Part shown: positions 1-6,855 of the stretch, piece after piece
How the letters are laid out: each line of letters begins with the position of its first letter
Position numbering within the stretch: position 1 is the stretch's first letter
Source of the DNA: CAILZL01 sp049840395
GTDB lineage: Bacteria > Pseudomonadota > Gammaproteobacteria > Steroidobacterales > Steroidobacteraceae
DNA: 64,000 nucleotides
Assembly (NCBI GenBank): GCA_049840395.1
Contig: JASGLD010000004.1
Span: 1 to 64,000 of the forward strand
Direction of reading: 5' to 3'
Position numbers and translations under genes: made by a program
Notes under the pieces: model-generated
Seen by the model: the letters and a program-made list of their open reading frames with translations, nothing else
Database searches by the model: none
What the model was told of the DNA's origin: nothing

Positions 1-20
1 AAGGTTAATAGGGAAACACG

Positions 21-1268
21 ATGAATCCGAACAGCACCAACCGACGTGTGGTGGCGGGTCATCTGCAACATGTGGGTTATGAAGTGGAGCTGGCCAGCAG
101 TGGTGCGCAGGCCTTGTCGATGATGCATCAGGCGGTGGCTGCGCAGCGTCCCTTCGATGCGGCGTTGGTAGACATGCAAATGCCGGAGATGGATGGTGTC
201 ATGCTGGGCGGCGCTATCAATGCCGATGCACAAATGTCCACGACGCGTCTGGTCATGCTTACTTCTATGGATAGGCAAGGTGACTTGCAGCGTCTATCCA
301 GTCTGGGATTTGCCGGTTATCTGACCAAGCCGTTGCGCGCTCGCGAGCTGTATGCCTGTTTGGAACGCGTGCTGGCCTGTGAAGCGCATGAGTGGCATTC
401 GCAGAGTCAGCCCTTGGTAACGCGTGGCGCATTGAAGGAAGCAGCCGCGAATCAACGCTTCATCGGTCGGGTATTGGTGGTTGAAGACAATCAAGTCAAC
501 CAGATGGTGGCCAAGAGTTTCTTAGAGCGCCATGGTTGCGTGGTAACCCTGGCCGATAACGGTGCCGAAGGGGTTAAGGCGTATATCGAAGCTTACGAGA
601 AGGCGCGCTTCGATCTGGTCTTTATGGATATGCAGATGCCGGTGATGGATGGTTTGACAGCCACGCATCGTATTCGCGATTTCGAAGCCTGGCGGCCGCG
701 CACGCCCATCGTTGCGCTGACGGCCAATGCCATGCAGGGTCAGGCGGAACGTTGTCTGGCAACCGGCATGGATGGCTTCTTGACCAAGCCGTTGGAAAGC
801 TCGCGACTGCGCGAGATGCTCGAACAATATCTGCGCCGCGACGACAGTCTGTCCAACACCAGCATGATGCCGGTGCTCAAACTGGATGAGCCGGTTACAG
901 CTGTGCCCGTGGCGGAGGCCGGTGCCGAAGGCTTGATGGATTGGCCGCGCTTTGACGCCATGATCAATGGCGATCGTGAATTTGCTTTAGAGCTGGTGGA
1001 AGTTTTCATCAGCAGCGCCATGCAGACCATCGTTGAGCTGCGCTCCGCCGCAGAAGCGGATGACCGACAACAGTTGCAGCGTGCTGCGCATAAATTGAAA
1101 GGCGCCAGCGCCAATATCTGTGCGGTGGCGTTGGTGACGCTATGCCAGTCTTTGGAGCAAATCGTTGCTGATGCGGCCATGGGCGCATTGCAAGGACAGA
1201 TCGAGCAGGTAGCGACCGTGAATGAAAGCACGATGCGCGAAATGCGGCGCTACGTGACTGCGCTGTGA
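21..1268 (+). CDS. Receiver-receiver-Hpt phosphorelay protein with truncated first receiver
   Basis: Two receiver (REC) domains and a C-terminal histidine phosphotransfer (Hpt) domain, the usual tail of a BarA-type hybrid sensor kinase; it would pass phosphate from a kinase to a response regulator in the cytoplasm. REC1 (about residues 1-115) keeps the phosphorylatable Asp51 in VDMQMPEMDG and Lys103 in LTKPL, but lacks the first beta strand and the acidic pair that binds Mg2+: translation opens inside what is normally the DNxTNRRV segment. REC2 (about 149-270) is complete, with VLVVEDN, Asp203 and Lys256. The Hpt His357 sits in AHKLKGASAN. Two in-frame stops (6-11) directly precede the ATG, while AGGGA at 10-14 is a usable ribosome site. 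I infer a hybrid kinase broken by a frameshift, with its kinase half left of the window; a stand-alone relay is the alternative. Confidence 0.8.
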   Translation: MNPNSTNRRVVAGHLQHVGYEVELASSGAQALSMMHQAVAAQRPFDAALVDMQMPEMDGVMLGGAINADAQMSTTRLVMLTSMDRQGDLQRLSSLGFAGYLTKPLRARELYACLERVLACEAHEWHSQSQPLVTRGALKEAAANQRFIGRVLVVEDNQVNQMVAKSFLERHGCVVTLADNGAEGVKAYIEAYEKARFDLVFMDMQMPVMDGLTATHRIRDFEAWRPRTPIVALTANAMQGQAERCLATGMDGFLTKPLESSRLREMLEQYLRRDDSLSNTSMMPVLKLDEPVTAVPVAEAGAEGLMDWPRFDAMINGDREFALELVEVFISSAMQTIVELRSAAEADDRQQLQRAAHKLKGASANICAVALVTLCQSLEQIVADAAMGALQGQIEQVATVNESTMREMRRYVTAL

Positions 1269-1300
1269 TCGAAAGTACCAATAAACGCTAACAAGGATTG

Positions 1301-1400
1301 TTTCCCTCTCCCGATAGCGAGAGAGGGCAGGGAGAGGGGCTTAATCAGAGTTGCCTTCTTTCTCTCTTTACTTTCTCGTCAACGAGAGAAAATGCAGAAT
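1301..1400. repeat. CCCTCTCCC-type intergenic palindrome plus second hairpin
   Basis: Between two converging genes. CCCTCTC pairs with GAGAGGG across a short loop at about 1304-1340, followed by a second dyad TTTCTCG/CGAGAGAAA at 1372-1391. The same CCCTCTCCC / GGGGGAGGG wording recurs at 4880, 22298 and 52022, so it belongs to a dispersed family. It may also stop transcription from both sides, but there is no clean T-tract. Confidence 0.55.
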
Positions 1401-1408
1401 GCCTTCGA

Positions 1409-2317
1409 TTACAACGGCAGCGCTGCTTCATAAAGAATCACGGCATCGCCCGAGACGCGCACGCTCTGTGCCACCGCACCGGTACTGGTCACTTCCACAT
1501 CAACCTTGCCCGGTCGCTTCACTGACTCGCCTTGATAGCCGCGGAAGCGCAGCACGCCATCTTTAGGTTGCACCAAGTTATGCGCTAACAGGTAGGTGCC
1601 CAACATGCCATGAGCATTGCCGCTGACCGGGTCTTCCGGAATGCCGATGGCCGGGCAGAACATACGCGACATCGTGCTGATCTGGCCTTTGTCATCCGCT
1701 GCGTTCAAGGCGAATACGAAGTAACCCTCGGCGCCAATGTGCGGCGTCAGTCGCGCCAGTTCCTGCATGTCCGGTTTGACTGAAGGCAGTAGCTCGGGCG
1801 AGCGCAGACCGATCAGCAAACGCGAACCGCCCTTGGTGAGAATCTGCAAGGGGCAATCGGCCTGTAGGTAGGGGCTGGAGATGCCGAGCGCATCCAATAC
1901 CTGCACGCGATGATGTTCGGGCAGGACAGGGCCCAACGAGGGTGGGCTGATAGTCAAACTGATGCGGAAGTCCCCATCCACTTCCTGCAACTCCACGGTG
2001 GCGATGCCCGCTGCACTGCGTTGGCGCACCATGCCGTGATCGCGCAGCCCGCACTTGGCCAGCACATAGTGAGTGGCCAGCGTTACATGGCCGACGAAGG
2101 GCACTTCGTGATCGGGCGTGAAGAATCGTACCTGGATATCGTGATCGCCGGATTCGGCGGCCAGCACGAAGGCGGTTTCGCCGTTTAATTCAGTGGCGAT
2201 GGTCTGCATCTGCTCATCGCTGAGATCATCGGCATCCAGAACCACACGTGCCGGATTGCCGCAGAAACGTTGCCGGGTGAAGGCATCGACGTGGAATAAA
2301 CGGCAACGCTGAGTCAT
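1409..2317 (-). CDS. PhzF-family isomerase/epimerase-like protein
   Basis: A 302-residue member of the PhzF family (diaminopimelate-epimerase fold), named after the isomerase of phenazine synthesis; most members have no known substrate. Visible family hallmarks are the N-terminal FHVDAFTRQRFCGNPA segment, the LNGETAFV motif carrying the catalytic glutamate, and DPVSGNAHG near the C-terminus. Length is normal. I place the start at the ATG at 2317, preceded by GGAGG six bases upstream; an upstream extension in frame to 2362 has no ribosome site and no family match. No phenazine genes are nearby, so a phenazine role is not supported. It stands alone, convergent with the phosphorelay gene and divergent from the thiamine operon. 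Confidence 0.9.
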   Translation of the reverse strand: MTQRCRLFHVDAFTRQRFCGNPARVVLDADDLSDEQMQTIATELNGETAFVLAAESGDHDIQVRFFTPDHEVPFVGHVTLATHYVLAKCGLRDHGMVRQRSAAGIATVELQEVDGDFRISLTISPPSLGPVLPEHHRVQVLDALGISSPYLQADCPLQILTKGGSRLLIGLRSPELLPSVKPDMQELARLTPHIGAEGYFVFALNAADDKGQISTMSRMFCPAIGIPEDPVSGNAHGMLGTYLLAHNLVQPKDGVLRFRGYQGESVKRPGKVDVEVTSTGAVAQSVRVSGDAVILYEAALPL

Positions 2318-2453
2318 GAATCCTCCGGATTCTCTTATTGTTTGCGCTAAGCAGAAAACCAACCCCAGTTATCGCTGAAGCGCTGGGCGGCGTCAACGCC
2401 AAACTATAAAGATTTGTGGCAATTGGTGACGCTTAGCCCTTAGAATCGCCCCC

Positions 2454-2565
2454 GCCTTAGGGGTGGTCTGAACGACCTGAGATGTCACATCCATGTGTAG
2501 CCCGTGCACGCATGACAGTGGCGAACCCTTAGAACCTGATCCGGTTAGTACCGGCGTAGGAAGTA
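2454..2565 (+). promoter_or_regulatory. TPP riboswitch (THI element) aptamer
   Basis: The conserved strings of the thiamine pyrophosphate aptamer are present in order: GGGGTG at about 2459-2464, CTGAGATG at 2477-2484, ACCCTTAGAACCTGATC at 2525-2541 and CGGTTAGTACCGGCGTAGGAAG across 2542-2563, the last read as a hairpin CCGG/CCGG followed by the core. The variable arm between CTGAGATG and ACCCTT is longer than minimal. It lies upstream of a TonB-dependent receptor and three genes that fit thiamine uptake, so the sensed ligand and the cargo agree. Confidence 0.95.
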
Positions 2566-2628
2566 GGTCATGCCGTTCAGCTCATCGAGTCCGATCCGGC
2601 ACTTAATCCCCTCTGCCTTGCCTGCTAT

Positions 2629-2658
2629 CGGATCTTCATTTTCACTAATGAGGATCTG
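2629..2658 (+). promoter_or_regulatory. Shine-Dalgarno-sequestering hairpin, probable riboswitch expression platform
   Basis: GATCTTCAT (2631-2639) can pair with ATGAGGATC (2648-2656) with one G-U pair. Two outer pairs (2630-2657, a wobble, and 2629-2658) extend the stem to 11 pairs around an 8-base loop. The right arm contains the GAGG ribosome site that precedes the ATG at 2661. This suggests that the TPP aptamer, about 65 bases upstream, controls translation initiation. I did not find a convincing competing anti-sequestor strand by eye, so the switching mechanism is inference. Confidence 0.6.
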
Positions 2659-2660
2659 CC

Positions 2661-4865
2661 ATGTTTCGTTCTATATCTGCGACCGGCCTGATGGCCGCGT
2701 CGATCTTCTCACCTGGCCTTAGTTGGTCCGCCGATGCGTCTTCAAGTGGAGCTGCGTTGGGGGAGGCGGCGTTGGAGGAAGTAGTCGTCACCGCCACCTT
2801 GCGCGAACAAGCGTTGCAAGACGTGCCCGCCAGTATCACGGCGCTGACTGCACAGACATTGCAGGATGCCGGCCAGCAACATTTTGAAGACGTAATGGGC
2901 TTGGTGCCCAATCTCAACTGGGCGGGCGGTACCTCGCGACCGCGTTATTTTCAGATTCGCGGCATCGGTGAGCGTGAACAGTACGAAGGTGCGCCCAACT
3001 CTTCGGTGGGTTTTCTCATAGACGACATCGACTTCAGCGGCTTAGGGATGCCTGCTACGTTGTTCGACATACAGCAGATTGAAGTGTTGCGTGGTCCACA
3101 GGGCACTCGTTATGGCGCCAATGCGCTGGCTGGTTTGATCGCGGTGCGCAGTAAAGATCCAGAACAGGAAGCGCACTACAGCGCCGAAGCCAGCGTCGGT
3201 GATTACAACACGCGTTCGCTGGGTGTGGCCGCCACCGCTCCTATCGAGTCACTGAACTCTGCCTGGCGTTTGTCCTTGCAGCAGTATCGCAGCGATGGCT
3301 ATCGCAGCAATCCCTATCTGCATCGCAAAGATACCGATGGTCGCGATGAGCTGACCGGTCGTTTCAAATGGCGTTGGCAAATCAATAGTGATTCCACGCT
3401 GGATTTCACGCTGCTGCATGCCGATCTCGATAATGGCTACGATTCCTGGGCCATCGACAATTCACGCACGTCATTGTCCGATAGGCCGGGTAAGGATGCT
3501 GAGCGTGCCACCGGTGTGGCGCTTAAGTGGAATGACAAGCTCAGCAATGATTTGGTGCTGACTGTGACCGGCACGGCGGCTGATACCGCAAGCAATCATG
3601 CCTATGACGGCGATTGGGGCAATACACAGAGCTGGCAGAACCTGATGCATGCATGGAGTACTGCCAATGGTATTTCGGGCAATGCCTGGCAGAGCTTTGT
3701 ATATGACTATACCTATCATGCCCAACGTGATCGCGATACGCGTAGCTTGGACATCAGACTGGCCTCCGATCACGGTGGTGACGCGTTCAACTGGCTGCTG
3801 GGTGTCTATGCATTGAATCTGCGAGAACACATCCGCGAACTCAGTCAGGGTGACTATGAAGATCCGGTGGCATGGGACTACTACAGTAGTTCGGATGATT
3901 ATCTGGACAGTCGTTACGACGCGACCAACACGGCCATATACGGTCAGCTGGATGGCAAGCTGGCTCCGCGCTGGAGTTGGTCGGTGGGCTTGCGCGGCGA
4001 ACGACGTACTGCGAAGTACCATGATTACCGCACCTCATTCGGCAGTTACTCGGACAGTCTGCAGGCTGCCCAGGATGAGGATATGTGGGGCGGTCAGGCC
4101 AGCCTTGGTTACGATCTGAGTGCCGATAAAAATTTGTATGTTGCAGTATCACGCGGTTACAAGGCCGGTGGTTTCAATCTGGGTCTGGCTGCTGACGCTG
4201 CACCGCGTTTTACACAGGAAACGTTGTTGAGCTATGAACTGGGTGCGAAAGGCAGTGCATTGAATGGTCGAGTGTACTTTGATACGACCTTGTTCTATGA
4301 GCAGCGCCACAACATGCAGGTGTTGGACAGCAAGCAGTTGGTGGCGGGCGATCCCGATTCATTTGTATTCTTCACCGATAACGTCGGCACTGGGTATAAC
4401 GCCGGTGTGGAAAGCGCACTGCGCGTCAATGTCAGCAGAGCGCTGGAGCTGGGGGGAAGCCTGGGTTTATTACGCACCCGCACCGATGCTTATTTGCAGG
4501 ATGATGGCGCTGTGGTGCAGGCACGCGAACAGGCCCACGCGCCCGAATATACGGCAGGGGTGTATGGAGTGTGGCGTACTGCTAAAGGTTTGATGGCGCG
4601 CGTTGATGTAACGGCGAAAGATAATTTCTACTACAGCAATGCGTCCAGTATCCAGCAATCGCATGCCTATTCGTTGACGCATATCAAACTCGGCTATGAA
4701 CGTCCGTCATGGGATGCCTATATGTGGGTACGCAACGTCTTTGATAAAGACTACGTTGTGCGTGCTTTCGAGTTTGGTAACGAGCCGCCGGACTTCAATG
4801 ATGCATTGTATGTGCAGCATGGTGAACCGCGCGTGCTAGGTGTAACCGGTAGTTGGAAATTCTGA
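2661..4865 (+). CDS. TonB-dependent outer-membrane receptor, probable thiamine transporter
   Basis: A 734-residue TonB-dependent receptor with a signal peptide (about residues 1-23), a plug domain opening with EEVVVTATLRE and containing the RGIGE and VLRGPQGTRYGANALAG motifs (about residues 35-170), and a 22-strand-type barrel that ends in the aromatic residues GSWKF, as expected for Bam-dependent insertion. The TPP riboswitch directly upstream and the thiamine-type genes downstream indicate that it imports thiamine or a thiamine precursor across the outer membrane, like the OMR receptors described in TPP regulons of other Gram-negatives. Substrate assignment rests on context, not on the barrel sequence. 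The ATG at 2661 follows GAGG by eight bases. Confidence 0.9.
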   Translation: MFRSISATGLMAASIFSPGLSWSADASSSGAALGEAALEEVVVTATLREQALQDVPASITALTAQTLQDAGQQHFEDVMGLVPNLNWAGGTSRPRYFQIRGIGEREQYEGAPNSSVGFLIDDIDFSGLGMPATLFDIQQIEVLRGPQGTRYGANALAGLIAVRSKDPEQEAHYSAEASVGDYNTRSLGVAATAPIESLNSAWRLSLQQYRSDGYRSNPYLHRKDTDGRDELTGRFKWRWQINSDSTLDFTLLHADLDNGYDSWAIDNSRTSLSDRPGKDAERATGVALKWNDKLSNDLVLTVTGTAADTASNHAYDGDWGNTQSWQNLMHAWSTANGISGNAWQSFVYDYTYHAQRDRDTRSLDIRLASDHGGDAFNWLLGVYALNLREHIRELSQGDYEDPVAWDYYSSSDDYLDSRYDATNTAIYGQLDGKLAPRWSWSVGLRGERRTAKYHDYRTSFGSYSDSLQAAQDEDMWGGQASLGYDLSADKNLYVAVSRGYKAGGFNLGLAADAAPRFTQETLLSYELGAKGSALNGRVYFDTTLFYEQRHNMQVLDSKQLVAGDPDSFVFFTDNVGTGYNAGVESALRVNVSRALELGGSLGLLRTRTDAYLQDDGAVVQAREQAHAPEYTAGVYGVWRTAKGLMARVDVTAKDNFYYSNASSIQQSHAYSLTHIKLGYERPSWDAYMWVRNVFDKDYVVRAFEFGNEPPDFNDALYVQHGEPRVLGVTGSWKF

Positions 4866-4879
4866 GACCCTCACACTAA

Positions 4880-4900
4880 CCCTCTCCCTCAGGGGGAGGG
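4880..4900. repeat. CCCTCTCCC-type palindrome
   Basis: CCCTCTCCCTC followed by AGGGGGAGGG between the receptor stop codon and the next gene. It can form a GC-rich hairpin but has no T-tract, so the operon may read through it. It is one of four copies of this element type in the window. Confidence 0.5.
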
Positions 4901-4924
4901 TGTTCCGACTTAGAGGAAAACAAT

Positions 4925-5167
4925 ATGCGCACCATGGTTGAAATCAGCTTGTATCCCTTGAGCGCGGAATTCATCCCGCCGATTCAGGATTTCATCGATC
5001 GCTTGAATACCTATTCCGAACTGCAAGTCACCACCAATGCCATGAGTACGCAGATTGCCGGTGAGCATGCCCGCGTGTTCGAGATTCTGAGCGCCGAAAC
5101 GGAAAAGACCTTTGCGGCAGTCGGTCGCAAAGTATTCGTAATGAAGTTTCTCGGCGGACAGAGTTAG
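4925..5167 (+). CDS. MTH1187/YkoF-type thiamine-binding protein
   Basis: An 80-residue single-domain protein of the small MTH1187/YkoF (DUF77, thiamine-binding) family. The opening MRTMVEISLYPLS, the segment IPPIQDFIDRLN and the closing VFVMKFLGG match the ferredoxin-like fold of this family, whose YkoF member binds thiamine. There is no signal peptide, so it is cytoplasmic. It begins 60 bases after the receptor stop, has AGAGGAAAA before its ATG, and is followed three bases later by the PnuC-like permease, which suggests co-translation. I infer that it binds incoming thiamine or 4-amino-2-methylpyrimidine intermediates as part of the salvage operon. Confidence 0.85.
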   Translation: MRTMVEISLYPLSAEFIPPIQDFIDRLNTYSELQVTTNAMSTQIAGEHARVFEILSAETEKTFAAVGRKVFVMKFLGGQS

Positions 5168-5170
5168 TCG

Positions 5171-5785
5171 ATGGACATGCTGCGCAATGCATTGCAGGAA
5201 TTGCTGGGCACTTCCATCTGGGAGGCGCTGGGCGTCATTCTGGCCCTGCTGTACCTGGTGCTGGCGACGGCGCGCAGCATGTGGTGCTGGTTGTGCGCCT
5301 TCATCAGTTCGGTGTGTTACGTAGTTGTGATGTGGCGTGCGCACCTGGTAATGGATGCCTGGCTGAGCGTGTTCTACGTGGTGATGGCGGTATATGGCTA
5401 TTGGCAGTGGCGGCAGGGCCAAATCGGTGGCGATCTGCAAATCGTCAGCTGGAAGTGGCATCAGCACGTGCTGGCTGCAGCGTTGGTATTCTTCGCCACC
5501 GCCATTAATGCCTGGTATCTGATCGAACATGTCGCCACCGCCCGCTCGCCCTGGCTGGATTCCTTTGTTACCTGGAGCAGTGTGTTAACCACTTTCATGG
5601 TGGCGCGGCGCGTTATCGAAAACTGGCTGTACTGGATTGTCGTCGATGGTGTGGCGGCTTATCTGTACTTCACTCGCGGACTCAATGCCACAGGCTTGTT
5701 GTTCATCGCCTATGTGTTCATGGTGATCTACGGTTACTGGGCGTGGCGCCGAACACGCACTGACACGACAGAAGTCACGGCATGA
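5171..5785 (+). CDS. pnuT: PnuC-family vitamin permease, probable thiamine transporter PnuT
   Basis: A 204-residue inner-membrane protein of the PnuC family with seven or so hydrophobic helices and the family-typical tryptophan/tyrosine-rich stretches, including VYGYWQWRQG near residue 80 and VIYGYWAWRR at the C-terminus. PnuC proteins move nicotinamide riboside; the TPP-regulated branch is called PnuT and takes up thiamine by facilitated diffusion coupled to phosphorylation. Its place between a thiamine-binding protein and a small-molecule kinase, downstream of a TPP riboswitch, makes the thiamine branch likely. Its stop overlaps the next start (ATGA at 5782-5785), a sign of translational coupling. 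Symbol assigned from context. Confidence 0.85.
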   Translation: MDMLRNALQELLGTSIWEALGVILALLYLVLATARSMWCWLCAFISSVCYVVVMWRAHLVMDAWLSVFYVVMAVYGYWQWRQGQIGGDLQIVSWKWHQHVLAAALVFFATAINAWYLIEHVATARSPWLDSFVTWSSVLTTFMVARRVIENWLYWIVVDGVAAYLYFTRGLNATGLLFIAYVFMVIYGYWAWRRTRTDTTEVTA

Positions 5786-6564
5786 GGGCGGTTGAAGTAG
5801 CTGCGGAAGTCTTGTCGGTGCCCGCGGCAGCGTTGAGTGCGGAACGCATCAAGGGTGGACTGACCAATGAAAGTTGGTATGTGCACTCGGCAAGTGAAGC
5901 GGTGGTGGTGCGCATTAGCACGGCCGACGAACAGGCATTGCAATTAAATCGCGCCAGCGAAGCCATCGTATTGCAAGTGGCGCAGCAAGCGGACATTGGT
6001 GCGGAGGTGTTGTTGTGCGCGCCGCAACGACGTTTGTTGGTGACTCGTAAACTGGTTGCCGAGACTTTGACTCTGGGTGCTCTGCATCAGCCGGTTGCGA
6101 TGACTGCACTGGCATCGTTGTTGCGTCGCCTGCATGCTTTGCCGGTTCCGGATGCAGTGCAACGCATCGATCTAACCCAGGTGTTGCAGGGTTACTGGCA
6201 TACGCTGGATGCGCGTGGTCCAGTCATCGACGTGGACGCGCGGGTGCAGGCATTGCATATTGCGGAAGAGTCGGCACGAGTTGCTAATCTCTGTCTGTGT
6301 CACAACGACATTCATCATTTGAATCTGCTCTCCAATGGCCAGCGCCTGTGGTTGCTGGATTGGGAGTACGCCGGCATCGGTGATCCATTTTTCGATCTGG
6401 CGTCGGTATGTTGCTATCACGGCTATGACGTGAAGCTACGCAGTCAGCTGTTATCTACCTATCTCGAGCACGGCGGACCAACGGACTTTAGCCGTTTGCA
6501 ACGTATGTGTTGGCTGTTCGACTACATCAAGAACCTCTGGTTGACGGTTCGTCAGCTCGATTAA
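5782..6564 (+). CDS. Aminoglycoside-phosphotransferase-fold kinase, probable thiamine kinase
   Basis: A 260-residue kinase of the APH/choline-kinase superfamily. Visible motifs are the substrate-loop GGLTNESWYV near residue 25, the Brenner-type catalytic LCHNDIHHLNLL near residue 175 and the metal-binding DWEYAGIGDPFFDLA near residue 195. ThiK-type thiamine kinases and choline/ethanolamine kinases share this fold. Because the start overlaps the PnuT-like permease stop by four bases and the whole operon is under a TPP riboswitch, I infer that it traps imported thiamine as thiamine phosphate. The sequence alone does not exclude another small alcohol as substrate. It is the last gene of the operon. 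Confidence 0.8.
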   Translation: MRAVEVAAEVLSVPAAALSAERIKGGLTNESWYVHSASEAVVVRISTADEQALQLNRASEAIVLQVAQQADIGAEVLLCAPQRRLLVTRKLVAETLTLGALHQPVAMTALASLLRRLHALPVPDAVQRIDLTQVLQGYWHTLDARGPVIDVDARVQALHIAEESARVANLCLCHNDIHHLNLLSNGQRLWLLDWEYAGIGDPFFDLASVCCYHGYDVKLRSQLLSTYLEHGGPTDFSRLQRMCWLFDYIKNLWLTVRQLD

Positions 6565-6636
6565 CTCAACACTTATCTCAGGTGAGTCTTCGACGCATAG
6601 CGGATGGCTTTGCTTGATCTTGTGTATCGTATTGAA

Positions 6637-6685
6637 ATACATATGTATCAAAACAATTGACACCCTCGCGGGTGCGTGAAACTCT
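6637..6685 (+). promoter_or_regulatory. Promoter with palindromic operator, copy 1
   Basis: A perfect palindrome ATACATATGTAT (6637-6648) lies eight bases before a consensus TTGACA (-35, 6657-6662); 17 bases later AACTCT (6680-6685) is in the -10 position. A GC-rich dyad CACCC/GGGTG fills the spacer. The arrangement is repeated with the same spacing at 9794-9842 before the paralogous receptor. Which regulator binds is unknown. Confidence 0.6.
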
Positions 6686-6855
6686 AACTTCAGAAAAAAC
6701 TAAATAGGCATGACAGGCAGGGGACCTGATCAATGCAGTCGTCTGGGGATCGCTCGTGCATTTGTTGCGTTGGACTTCGTAAAGCTGAGCCGAAATCAAA
6801 TTCAATGGCGCGGCGATCGTGCCATCGGTGCGTCAATAACGAGGGGGAAAGACAA
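6686..6855 (+). other. Conserved 5' leader of TonB receptor, copy 1
   Basis: About 170 bases between the predicted promoter and the ATG. It shares ordered blocks with the leader at 9843-10015: GGGGACCTGATC at 6720 (GGGGAACTGATC at 9875) and TGTTGCGTTG at 6763 (at 9921), with nearly equal spacing. The length and conservation suggest a transcribed leader that may be regulatory; recent duplication alone could also explain it. Confidence 0.45.
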
